NCBI GenBank assembly: GCA_020436865.1
Contig: JAGQXA010000192.1
Location: forward strand, 1 to 9,583
From: Saprospiraceae bacterium
Lineage (GTDB): Bacteria; Bacteroidota; Bacteroidia; Chitinophagales; Saprospiraceae
DNA length: 9,583 nt
Reading direction: 5' to 3'
The notes under the pieces: generated by a model
Told to the model about the DNA's origin: nothing
Databases searched by the model: none
What the model saw: the letters and a program-made list of their open reading frames with translations, nothing else
Shown here: in pieces, positions 1 through 6,545 of the stretch
Numbering within the stretch: the first letter of the stretch is position 1
Layout: every line of letters starts with the position of its first letter
Position numbers and translations under genes: made by a program

Positions 1-132
1 GCGGGCGGAGGTGGAGGAGTTGCGGAGTGCGGGAGTCGGACATAATTAGTCAGGTTTAATGGAAAATGGATTATTGGAAGATTGGTTTAGAGGAAGTCAA
101 CAAAATGGCTCTTTTATCTTTCTACTTTCCTC
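1..132. other. Non-coding region upstream of the tRNA
   Basis: No credible gene is seen here. The first 40 bases are purine-rich and G-rich, with degenerate recurrences of GGAG and GCGGAG. The following stretch is AT-rich, with an ATTATTGGAAGATTGG segment that loosely resembles the ATTGG-based repeats at the far end of the window. A CT-rich tract (about 108-145) runs into the tRNA promoter. A weak inverted match (AGAGGAAGT near 90 against ACTTTCCTCT near 124) is present but bulged, and I give it no function. Confidence 0.5.
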
Positions 133-163
133 TTTCATCTTTTCCAAAAACCATGTATATTTG
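133..163 (+). promoter_or_regulatory. Predicted Bacteroidota-type promoter for the tRNA gene
   Basis: TATATTTG at 156-163 matches the Bacteroidota -7 consensus TAnnTTTG exactly. TTTC at 133-136 lies 19 bp upstream and could be a weak -33 element (consensus about TTTG). Transcription would then start near 169-171, roughly a dozen bases before the mature tRNA 5' end at 182, leaving a short leader for RNase P to remove. The element sequence and spacing are seen directly; promoter activity is inferred. Confidence 0.65.
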
Positions 164-181
164 CACCCGCTTCCTAGCAAT

Positions 182-255
182 GGCGTGGTAGCTCAGCTGG
201 TCAGAGCGCAGGATTCATAATCCTGAGGTCGGGAGTTCAAGCCTCCCCCACGCTA
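182..255 (+). tRNA. tRNA with CAT anticodon, probably elongator tRNA-Met
   Basis: The gene folds into a full cloverleaf. The acceptor arm GGCGTGG (182-188) pairs with CCACGCT (248-254), with a terminal G-U pair and discriminator A255. The D-arm is GCTC/GAGC (191-194/204-207). The anticodon stem CAGGA/TCCTG (209-213/221-225) encloses loop TTCATAA with anticodon CAT at 216-218. The T-arm GGGAG/CTCCC encloses TTCAAGC. The 3' CCA is not encoded. An initiator tRNA is unlikely, because it would have an unpaired 1-72 position and three consecutive G-C pairs next to the anticodon loop. A tRNA-Ile whose CAT is modified to lysidine cannot be fully excluded by eye. A promoter and a terminator flank it closely, so it looks like a single-gene transcription unit. 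Confidence 0.95.
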
Positions 256-256
256 C

Positions 257-295
257 GAAAGGGCTTGTCGATTATCGTCGGCACGCCCTTTTTTC
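257..295 (+). terminator. Rho-independent terminator of the tRNA gene
   Basis: GAAAGGGC (257-264) pairs with GCCCTTTTTTC (285-295), so the 3' arm runs directly into a six-T tract. The intervening loop contains a small secondary palindrome, CGATTATCG. The structure begins one base after the tRNA discriminator region, so it very probably ends the tRNA transcript. Confidence 0.8.
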
Positions 296-312
296 GTGTG
301 TGGCTCAGAGGG

Positions 313-528
313 TCAAGTCGCAGGTTTTAACACGACGGGGCTCAGGCGATCGATCGTCCGCCGCTTCTCAGAAACCGGTCCTGCAATTTTTTTGGCCAGG
401 ATTCTTTTTTCATCCGGCCTCCATTCAATAGCTTTAAGGATCGCTATACCGACGCCGAAGTGGTTGGGGATTTTCCCAAACCACTTTCGCTTGGGTATAC
501 TATCTGCCAACTCATAACGTGCGTTCAT
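313..528 (-). CDS. Possible small hypothetical protein, doubtful
   Basis: An open frame of 71 codons reads from ATG at 526-528 on the minus strand to a TGA at 313-315. An upstream in-frame ATG at 585 would overlap the CHAT gene further. The product would be basic and lysine-rich, with a KWFGKIPNHFGVGIAI segment. I recognise no family. The frame runs straight through the long hairpin at 454-490, so its middle section may simply be the read-out of a palindrome. There is no Shine-Dalgarno sequence or recognisable promoter. It is listed because the codon content is not obviously random, but non-coding DNA is the more likely explanation. Confidence 0.15.
   Translation of the reverse strand: MNARYELADSIPKRKWFGKIPNHFGVGIAILKAIEWRPDEKRILAKKIAGPVSEKRRTIDRLSPVVLKPAT
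454..490. promoter_or_regulatory. Long imperfect hairpin upstream of the CHAT-sheath gene
   Basis: GTGGTTGGGGA (460-470) faces TCCCAAACCAC (474-484) across a TTT loop, with one G-A mismatch. The stem extends outward through A459-T485, A458-T486 and a G457-T487 wobble, then past a second mismatch to C455-G489 and G454-C490. This gives about 15 pairs in an 18-position stem. It ends 36 bases before the start codon at 527. No U-run follows, so it is not a classical terminator. It could be a 5'-UTR structure, an operator or a REP-like element; the sequence alone does not decide. Confidence 0.5.
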
Positions 529-2470
529 GCCCGAGACCCAAACGATCCTCTTCCTGGCTTCCAATCCCTCCGAAACCGGAATCATTCAGCTCGAAAAGGA
601 GCATAGCCGCATCTCCCGGGAACTACAAGACAGCGACCACCCGCAGTCTTTTATCATCCGCCCGAAAGATGCCGTCACCCTATTGGATTTTCAGGAATCC
701 ATGTCCAGGGAAAAGCCGACCATCGTACACTTCTCCGGACATGGCGTCAGCGGAAAAGCTTCCCTCCGGGAAACGATCTCTGAACATGGCAGAAGCCTGA
801 AATTAAGGGAAGACGATCCGGAAGACGATTCAGGGATCATCCTCCTGGACTACAGCAAGCGGCAGGCTTTTTTCGTGCCCACTCAGGTCATTAAGAGGAT
901 CTTCGAATCGCACATGAACCTATCGGGACTCCCCCCGGTCAGGATCGTATTGTTTAACTCCTGTTACTCGCAGGCACAAGCCGAAGCGATCGCTCAGATC
1001 GTACCTTATGTCATCGGATCCACTTCGGCTGTCAACGACGAGGCCGCGATTGCCTTTGCCACCGGGTTCTACTCCGGTATCTCGGAAGGGCTGCCTGTGG
1101 AAATGTCTGTCGACCGGGGCATCACCAGCGCCATGGCCTACGGCGAGCCCGAGGACCGCTTTGTGCTTTACCGGGACGGGAAAAAGGTCGACTGGAATGC
1201 CGTCGCGCAAGAGTCGAGGGAAGAACGGAACCTCCGGCAGCCGGTAGAAGAGAGATCCACTCCGCCTCCGACAGCCGATCAGCAGACCTTGGGCGTCATT
1301 CCAACCTTCATCGGATTTACGGAGAAGGCAGAGAAGGACCTCGAACCGGCGTTCTTTATACCTACCTTCATCCGCTCCTTGGAGGAATACCACGACATCT
1401 TCGGAGGGGAATTCGAAATGGAATTCGAATTGATCAGGCATGAGGATAACCTCTTCGTCGGTTTTTCCAAAGGAACTTTCTTCCTTTACCGAAGCCTGAA
1501 ATTGTTCTTTGCCAACGGTGGTAAAGGTTGTTACATCGTTTCCGTCGGCCCCTATCACACGATTGGAGTAGAATCAGAATCCTTCGTGGATCTGCTCAAG
1601 CAAGGACTGGACAGCCTTCTCACCATCAGGTCCGCCACACTGATCGCCATGCCCGACCTGATGATCCTACCCGAGCCCGCCGATTGCGGAGCGGTGCAGC
1701 AAAAAATGCTCTTCCACTGCAAGGAAGAAACCGGTAACCGCCTGGCCTTGCTCGACCTCTTCGCCGGATTCCTCTCCAGGAATCATGAAGACCCTGCCCA
1801 CGACCTCGTCATCGGATTCCGGGAATTGATCGGGATGAATGCCATGGAGTTCGGTATCGCCTATTATCCCTGGCTGGTAACCACGTCCGAAGAAGCTCCG
1901 GAGGATGCGTTGGCCAGATTTTCCAACCAAGCCGTCCTGCTCGACGAATTGATCCTGGAGAACGATCAATTACTGGAACAGGGAAAGATCCAGGAAGATC
2001 GCCATGCCGAAACCCGGGCATTTCTTGAAATGGCCTTTTATCAGGTCAGGGAGGTCACCGAGAATGTCGACAAGGTACGACTGACCCGGCAGCTCAAAGC
2101 GGCGAGCCCCAAATTCGCACAGCTGTTGGCCCAGATCCGTAAAGGTCTGAATGCGATGCCTCCCAGCGGAGCCATGGCGGCGCTCTTGTCGAATGCCCGG
2201 TGGATCGACGGTCGTTGGGTTCCCAGTACCCATACCCTCCTTCAATCGGTCGAGAAACCCTGCGTGAGCTTTTCCGCGCAAGAGGAAAAAGACCTTCATC
2301 AACCTTTGAGCCTCAAATCGATCAATACCATCGTACAACCTTCGCCCATCTCCCCCGAACTGACGATCGGCGCCACCACCTGGGAACAGGCCACTACGGC
2401 CCACCTCAACCTGAAAGCCGAAGTGGCGGATCTGACCATCGTTGCTTCCTCCGGCAACGTCCCAACGTGA
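527..2470 (+). CDS. CHAT caspase-like protease fused to a contractile tail sheath-like domain
   Basis: This 647-residue protein has two recognisable parts. Residues about 6-215 form a CHAT peptidase domain of the 'LFLASNP' type. It has VHFSGHG with the presumed catalytic His72, and LFNSCYS with the presumed catalytic Cys146, followed by PYVIGSTSAVNDEAA and AFATGFYSGI, which are typical of intact CHAT cores. A proline-rich linker (about 228-253) leads into residues about 254-617. These resemble contractile sheath proteins: IPTFIGFTEKAE, FIRSLEEYHDIFGG, SLKLFFANGGKGCYIVSVGPY, the AYYPWL motif at 445-450, MPPSGAMAA at 544-552, and KSINTI followed by TIGATT where sheaths usually have a conserved GTxVWGART-like segment. 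The usual N-terminal PGVYxEE arm and the C-terminal WRYxxVRRLF/FEPN arm are absent. There is no signal peptide or membrane segment, so it is probably cytoplasmic. No contractile-system neighbours are present, and the next gene is convergent. CHAT proteins often act as proteolytic effectors in conflict systems. I infer that the sheath-like part is a sensor, scaffold or targeting module; the substrate is unknown. The start ATG at 527 directly precedes the domain and has no Shine-Dalgarno sequence. Confidence 0.9.
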   Translation: MPETQTILFLASNPSETGIIQLEKEHSRISRELQDSDHPQSFIIRPKDAVTLLDFQESMSREKPTIVHFSGHGVSGKASLRETISEHGRSLKLREDDPEDDSGIILLDYSKRQAFFVPTQVIKRIFESHMNLSGLPPVRIVLFNSCYSQAQAEAIAQIVPYVIGSTSAVNDEAAIAFATGFYSGISEGLPVEMSVDRGITSAMAYGEPEDRFVLYRDGKKVDWNAVAQESREERNLRQPVEERSTPPPTADQQTLGVIPTFIGFTEKAEKDLEPAFFIPTFIRSLEEYHDIFGGEFEMEFELIRHEDNLFVGFSKGTFFLYRSLKLFFANGGKGCYIVSVGPYHTIGVESESFVDLLKQGLDSLLTIRSATLIAMPDLMILPEPADCGAVQQKMLFHCKEETGNRLALLDLFAGFLSRNHEDPAHDLVIGFRELIGMNAMEFGIAYYPWLVTTSEEAPEDALARFSNQAVLLDELILENDQLLEQGKIQEDRHAETRAFLEMAFYQVREVTENVDKVRLTRQLKAASPKFAQLLAQIRKGLNAMPPSGAMAALLSNARWIDGRWVPSTHTLLQSVEKPCVSFSAQEEKDLHQPLSLKSINTIVQPSPISPELTIGATTWEQATTAHLNLKAEVADLTIVASSGNVPT

Positions 2471-2585
2471 TGATCAGGGCGTTCTGACGCTGCAGTCTTC
2501 CGACAACCGACATTTCTCTACGCAAGGCGACAGAGAGTAAGCCGAGCAAAGAAGCGCCAGGATAGACCGCGGCAGAATGGCAGCA
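2471..2585. other. Convergent intergenic gap
   Basis: This short stretch separates the end of the CHAT-sheath gene from the end of the minus-strand operon. A small GCGT/ACGC hairpin lies near 2479-2490, but no T-tract follows it on either strand. I see no convincing terminator for either transcript and no small gene. Confidence 0.4.
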
Positions 2586-3608
2586 TCAATTTTCCGCTTT
2601 TTCCTCCTCTTTCGCCTGCTTCTTGAAATATCGCCGGAACAGAAAATTGTGCTTCATGGCCTCCATGTTCTCGTTGAAGCTGGCGGTGCCCTCCTCCAGG
2701 TTCTCCAGGATGGCCTTCAGGTCGGCGGCCGCTGTAGAATCGCGCAGCAACACCTCCGCCACCCCTTCGCCCCGGTTGAGGTCTTCCATGGCCGACCGCA
2801 ACTCCTCTCCCGAACGGGCGACCTCCTCACCGGTACGCTGCAACTCGGCGATCACCGGACCGAACTCGTCGACCAGCAGGCTATCGAGGTGGTCCGTGAA
2901 AGCCTCCAGTTTCTGCGGCAGGGCCTGGTCGGTGAGCAGATAGCCGAGCGTACCCTCTCCCTCGGAAACCCCGGCCACGATGTCGCGCAGATCGGCGATC
3001 AGCAGGCGGAGGTCGCCGCTGGCCGCTTGCAGATTGTCGAGCGAACTTCCGAAGGCGATCGCCATCGTGCTGTCGCGCAGCAGCAAAGGGATCGTTCCCT
3101 GACCGTCATTCAGCTTCTTGGCGATCTCGAGCAGTTTGTTGGAGAGCAGAGATAGATTATCGTTGGTATTGCCCAGCGTGTTCAGCATTTCGGTGGGATC
3201 GATGCGACTGAACGAAGTCAGCACATCGCCGTCTTCGGCAGGCAGCTCATTCCCATTTCCCGGACTGATATTCAAGATGACGTTGCCGACCAGGCCGTCC
3301 ATCCCAATGCTCGCAATGGCGTCCTTCCGGATATGCCCCTTCACTTGTCCGTCGAGCACCATGACCACGCGCAGCGTCGTGTCGTTCAACAACTGAATGG
3401 TCTCGATGCTGCCGACCACGATCCCGGCATAGCGTACGTTGTTGCCGACCTTCAGGCCATGCGCGTTCGGCACATAGGTTTCCAGGCGGTAGCGTTCGCC
3501 GAAGAGGTTCTTCCGGTTGCCGATGTAGTAAATGCCGACGGTGAACAGCACAATCCCTACGGTAACGAAGATGCCAAGACGAACGGTGTTTCTGACTTCT
3601 TTTGCCAT
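2586..3608 (-). CDS. mlaD: MlaD-type MCE-domain lipid-binding protein
   Basis: The MCE subunit of an Mla-type transporter, a 340-residue inner-membrane-anchored periplasmic protein that forms the lipid-handling ring on an MlaE/MlaF transporter. A short basic N-terminus precedes one membrane helix (residues about 10-29). An MCE domain follows at about 38-118, with VPNAHGLKVGNNVRYAGIVV and SIGMDGLVGNVILNISPG, which are typical of the family. A long helical region (about 138-325) contains three related segments beginning GQGTIPLLLRDS (169), GEGTLGYLLTD (217) and GEGVAEVLLRDS (280), each ending near an xLxxL helix. The tail has the NENMEAMKHNFLFRRYFKK motif and then a charged end. An ATG at 3653 would add 15 residues, but the ATG at 3608 is preferred because it places the basic MAKEVRNTVR segment directly before the helix and leaves the intercistronic palindrome untranslated. 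It is the last gene of the operon, 41 bases after mlaF. Confidence 0.93.
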   Translation of the reverse strand: MAKEVRNTVRLGIFVTVGIVLFTVGIYYIGNRKNLFGERYRLETYVPNAHGLKVGNNVRYAGIVVGSIETIQLLNDTTLRVVMVLDGQVKGHIRKDAIASIGMDGLVGNVILNISPGNGNELPAEDGDVLTSFSRIDPTEMLNTLGNTNDNLSLLSNKLLEIAKKLNDGQGTIPLLLRDSTMAIAFGSSLDNLQAASGDLRLLIADLRDIVAGVSEGEGTLGYLLTDQALPQKLEAFTDHLDSLLVDEFGPVIAELQRTGEEVARSGEELRSAMEDLNRGEGVAEVLLRDSTAAADLKAILENLEEGTASFNENMEAMKHNFLFRRYFKKQAKEEEKAEN

Positions 3609-3623
3609 GATCGGTGGTGTTGA

Positions 3624-3644
3624 AGTAGCGGTCGGACCGCTACT
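3624..3644. promoter_or_regulatory. Perfect 21-bp palindrome between mlaF and mlaD
   Basis: AGTAGCGGTC (3624-3633) and GACCGCTACT (3635-3644) are exact reverse complements around a single central base. In the minus-strand mRNA this forms an eight-pair stem with a five-base loop. It lies between the mlaF stop codon (3650-3652) and the mlaD start (3608), occupying about half of the 41-base spacer. There is no U-run, so complete termination is unlikely. A processing or stability hairpin that sets mlaD expression, or a dyad-symmetric protein-binding site, are both possible. Confidence 0.6.
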
Positions 3645-3649
3645 GAATT

Positions 3650-4399
3650 TCACTTAAAGAACGCCCTGACCTTCGGGTCGTTCGAAGCGGCTAGCTCGGC
3701 GTAAGTTCCTTCCGCATAGTTGGTGCCTTCGACCAGCATGATCATGCGATTTGCGATCACGCGGGCACAATCCATATCGTGGGTGATGATAAAGGAGGAG
3801 GTGTGGAACTCGCGCTGCACCTGCAGGATCAATTCGATGATCTCCTTAGCCGTAATGGGGTCCAGTCCGCTCGTGGGTTCGTCGTACAGGATGATCCGCG
3901 GGCGCAGGATCAGCGTGCGGGCCAGGGCCACCCGCCGTTTCATCCCGCCCGACAGTTCCGACGGCATCAGGTCGATGGCGTGGGCGAGGCCAACGCTGTC
4001 AAGAGCGCTCACGATCAGTTTTTCCTCTGCCTCTCCACGCATCCGGTCGGGGTGACGCCGCAGGGGAAACTGCAGATTTTCGCGCACGGTCATCGAGTCA
4101 TAAAGGGCGCTGCCCTGAAAAAGGAACCCCACATCGGTGCGCAGCCGGTCGAGCGCGACCTGATCCAGGTCGGGTATGCTCTTCCCGAGTACTTCCAAGG
4201 TACCGGAATCGATCTCTTCCAGCCGCACGATGCACTTCAGCAAGACCGATTTGCCGGAGCCGCTCTTACCTACCATGACCAGGTTTTCGCCATCGTACAG
4301 ATCGAGGTCGAAGCCAAGCAATACCTCGTGCTCGCCGAAGGCCTTGCGCAAGCCGCGGATGTGGATCAAGGGGGGCGATGTAGGAGACTTGCTTTCCAT
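3650..4399 (-). CDS. mlaF: MlaF-type ABC transporter ATP-binding protein
   Basis: The cytoplasmic ATPase that powers the MlaE permease, 249 residues long and of usual size for MlaF/Ttg2A. All nucleotide-binding motifs are present: Walker A GKSGSGKS at 44-51, Q-loop Gln95 within LFQGSALYDSMTVRENLQFP (a segment typical of the Mla subfamily), the signature LSGGM at 149-153 followed by KRRVALART, Walker B IILYDEPTSGLD around 169-180, and the switch His207 in ITHDMD. The start ATG at 4399 lies four bases after the mlaE stop, which supports translational coupling. The MlaF C-terminal tail is short. No MlaB (STAS) partner gene is visible. Confidence 0.95.
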   Translation of the reverse strand: MESKSPTSPPLIHIRGLRKAFGEHEVLLGFDLDLYDGENLVMVGKSGSGKSVLLKCIVRLEEIDSGTLEVLGKSIPDLDQVALDRLRTDVGFLFQGSALYDSMTVRENLQFPLRRHPDRMRGEAEEKLIVSALDSVGLAHAIDLMPSELSGGMKRRVALARTLILRPRIILYDEPTSGLDPITAKEIIELILQVQREFHTSSFIITHDMDCARVIANRMIMLVEGTNYAEGTYAELAASNDPKVRAFFK

Positions 4400-4403
4400 G
4401 AGG

Positions 4404-5186
4404 TCAGAGTTCGTAAAAAATGTCGGCGATCAACACGGCGATGAGGTCGATCACGAACAACAACAACGAAGCGACCACCACGGCCTGATTGGCCGCCGAG
4501 CCCACCCCGGCGGTGCCCCTGGCTGCATAGTACCCCTTGTAGCAGCCGATCAGGCCGATGGCCAGACCAAAGAAAAAGGACTTGACCGTACTGGGGATGA
4601 GATCGCCGAACTCGAGGTTGTTGAACACCTGATTGAAAAAGAGCCGGAAGGTGACGTCGCCCTTCAGGTTTTCGACCAAAAAAGCGGCGAACAGGCCGAT
4701 CGCATCTGCTATCAGCACTAGTACCGGCACCATCAGCATAGCGGCCAATACGCGGGTGACCACCAGGAATTTGAAGGGATTGGTGCCCGATACCTCCATC
4801 GCATCGATCTGCTCGGTCACGCGCATCGAGCCCAGCTCGGCCCCGATGCTCGACCCGATCTTGCCCGCGCAGATCAGGGCGGTCACTACCGGCCCGATCT
4901 CCCGCACGAACGAGATGCCGATCATCGAAGGCATGTACGACTCGGCGCCGAACTCGATCATCGTCGGACGGGTCTGCAGATCGAAAACCAGGCCCATGAT
5001 GAAGCCGGTGGTGGCTACCAGAAAGAGCGATTGATAGCCGATGATGTACGACTGCCGCAGGAGTTCGCGGAACTCAAATGGCGGCCTGAACGCCTCCCGG
5101 AAGAAACGGGCGGTAAACAACGACACCTTCCCCGTTTCATCGAAAAAGGTGAGCAGTCCGCGATAGGGTTCCTTTTCTCCAGACAT
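4404..5186 (-). CDS. mlaE: MlaE-type ABC transporter permease
   Basis: The membrane subunit of the Mla/MCE lipid transporter, 260 residues. After an amphipathic N-terminal region (about 20-50) there are several hydrophobic spans, roughly 50-70, 88-110, 140-172, 203-218 and 233-256. The family hallmark is FVREIGPVVTALICAGKIGS (93-112), followed by GAELGSMRVTEQIDAMEV and the NPFKFLVVTRVLA stretch that contacts the ATPase. The C-terminal RGTAGVGSAANQAVVVAS segment is also typical. The ATG at 5186 lies 11 bases after the tolC stop, and no Shine-Dalgarno sequence is evident. With mlaF and mlaD immediately downstream this forms the minimal EFD core. Homologues of the periplasmic carrier MlaC and the outer-membrane MlaA are not in the window, so direction and substrate cannot be read from context. 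Confidence 0.95.
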   Translation of the reverse strand: MSGEKEPYRGLLTFFDETGKVSLFTARFFREAFRPPFEFRELLRQSYIIGYQSLFLVATTGFIMGLVFDLQTRPTMIEFGAESYMPSMIGISFVREIGPVVTALICAGKIGSSIGAELGSMRVTEQIDAMEVSGTNPFKFLVVTRVLAAMLMVPVLVLIADAIGLFAAFLVENLKGDVTFRLFFNQVFNNLEFGDLIPSTVKSFFFGLAIGLIGCYKGYYAARGTAGVGSAANQAVVVASLLLFVIDLIAVLIADIFYEL

Positions 5187-5197
5187 AAGTTACCGGT

Positions 5198-6532
5198 TTA
5201 GAGTTCATCTCGAAGGCTCAGCAGCTCGAATTTCACCGCCCAGCAATCGTAGTATGCCACCTGCACCGCTCGCTGAGCGGCCGAAAGCGCTTCTTCTGCT
5301 TCCAGTACCTCGCGAACCCCGGCCAGGTCGCTTTGAAAACGGGTTTGCAGGTAGATCAGTTCGTTTTCGGCGAAAGCCGCCCGCCTCCGCTGCAGGCGAA
5401 GGGTCTCCAGCGCGGCCCTGAATTGATACCCGGCCCGGGCGGCCGCGAGGGCCAACTGATCTTCCTGGCCGGTCCAGCGCCATTCGGCCTGTCTCCTCTC
5501 CAATTCGAGCTGATCCAGTCGATGCCCGTTGGAGACGAGCCGGTTGATCTCCCACACGGCTTTCAGGCCTACAAAACTATTGAAGTACCACGAGAGCTGA
5601 TCTTCGCCCTCGTTGTCGACCTTCTTGCCGAGCGCCACGACGCCCAGCTGACTGTACAGCGAAACCCTCGGCCAAACGGCCCGGCGTTGGAGTGCCGACT
5701 CCAGTTCGATCAAGCGAACCTGCCGTTCGCCCAATCGATATTCGGGCAGCCGGCTCAGATCGACAGGCGATACCGGCAACCCGGCTGGATCTTCTTCCGG
5801 CTCGAAAGGCTGGGTCAAGGCAATGGGGCGGTCCGGCGGCACTCCGAGCAGTTGCTTCAGCAGCAGTTCGCTCATTTCCAGCGCCTCGGCAGCCTGGGAG
5901 GTCTCCGCGCGATTCTGTTCGAGGGTCAGCAGTACCCGTTCCTCTTCGAGAGCGGGGAGCAGTCCGGCCGATACTTTAGCCCGCACCTGTTCGAGGGTGC
6001 TTTCCAGGCGGCGAGCCGTTTGCCGGAGCTGAGCCTGGCGTTCCCGGGCGGCGAGCAAGGTCACATAGCTCTTGGCGACCTGCAGTTTCAGGTTCCGCGC
6101 CTCGACCTCTATTTGTAGTTCGGCGGTCGCTCCCGCTTCGCGCAAGATCTTCAGCTCGGAAAACAGCGTCGGGTCGAACACCACCTGCCGCAGGTCGAGT
6201 ACCGGGGCCCCGCCGATATTGCCGCCCAGTTGCACAACGGCCACTTCGCCGGGGCGGCCGACCGCCTCGCCCGGCAACAGGGTCGGCGGACGCTCGAAGT
6301 AGTAGCGGGCATCCAGGGCCAGGTCGACCTGCGGGTACAGGCGCAAGCGAGCCAGGGCCAGTTCCTCTTCGGCCAACCGGCGGTCGAGCAGGCTGATCTG
6401 ATAGGCCGGCCCCCGCTCGATAGCCCGCAACTGAGCCTCGGCCAGCGTCAGGCGAAGGGTATCCTCCTGAGCAAATAGCCCGGCAGCGGCGAGCAGTAGG
6501 AGCATGAGCAGCAGAAATGGGAAGTTGCGCAT
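5198..6532 (-). CDS. TolC-family outer-membrane efflux channel
   Basis: An outer-membrane factor of 444 residues that would form the trimeric exit duct for the upstream tripartite exporter. A signal peptide (residues 1 to about 21, hydrophobic LLLMLLLLAAAGLF then AQ) is followed by two long helical repeats rich in Ala, Leu, Glu, Arg and Gln, as in the TolC helical barrel. The first begins with LTLAEAQLRAIERG, a classic TolC opening, and the second lies near 260-440. Tyr/Trp-containing strands with a PQVDLALDARYYF-type pattern after each helix pair fit the beta-barrel portions (near 66-110 and 287-330). The ATG at 6532 lies 13 bases after the stop of the permease gene. Family assignment is firm; the transported substrate is not. 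Confidence 0.92.
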   Translation of the reverse strand: MRNFPFLLLMLLLLAAAGLFAQEDTLRLTLAEAQLRAIERGPAYQISLLDRRLAEEELALARLRLYPQVDLALDARYYFERPPTLLPGEAVGRPGEVAVVQLGGNIGGAPVLDLRQVVFDPTLFSELKILREAGATAELQIEVEARNLKLQVAKSYVTLLAARERQAQLRQTARRLESTLEQVRAKVSAGLLPALEEERVLLTLEQNRAETSQAAEALEMSELLLKQLLGVPPDRPIALTQPFEPEEDPAGLPVSPVDLSRLPEYRLGERQVRLIELESALQRRAVWPRVSLYSQLGVVALGKKVDNEGEDQLSWYFNSFVGLKAVWEINRLVSNGHRLDQLELERRQAEWRWTGQEDQLALAAARAGYQFRAALETLRLQRRRAAFAENELIYLQTRFQSDLAGVREVLEAEEALSAAQRAVQVAYYDCWAVKFELLSLRDEL

Positions 6533-6545
6533 GGTTTTCGATTTT

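Noticed and set aside
182..255. Initiator tRNA-Met
   Set aside because: The first acceptor pair is G-U rather than a mismatch, and the anticodon stem lacks the three consecutive G-C pairs next to the loop.
296..517. Plus-strand 73-codon open frame between the tRNA and the CHAT gene
   Set aside because: It begins at the terminator of the tRNA, crosses the hairpin, matches no family and has no start signals.
2380..2487. Frameshift that might restore the sheath C-terminal arm
   Set aside because: A WRI triplet appears in another frame near 2420, but stop codons flank it on both sides and the rest of the motif is absent.
2577..3155. Plus-strand open frame of 192 codons opposite mlaD
   Set aside because: It is an antisense shadow of the MCE protein and shows no recognisable motif.
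3779..4444. Plus-strand open frame of 221 codons opposite mlaF
   Set aside because: It is an antisense shadow of a gene with complete ABC ATPase motifs, and no family resemblance is seen.
5333..6118. Plus-strand open frame of 261 codons opposite the TolC-like gene
   Set aside because: It is an antisense shadow; the minus-strand frame has a signal peptide and TolC features over its whole length.
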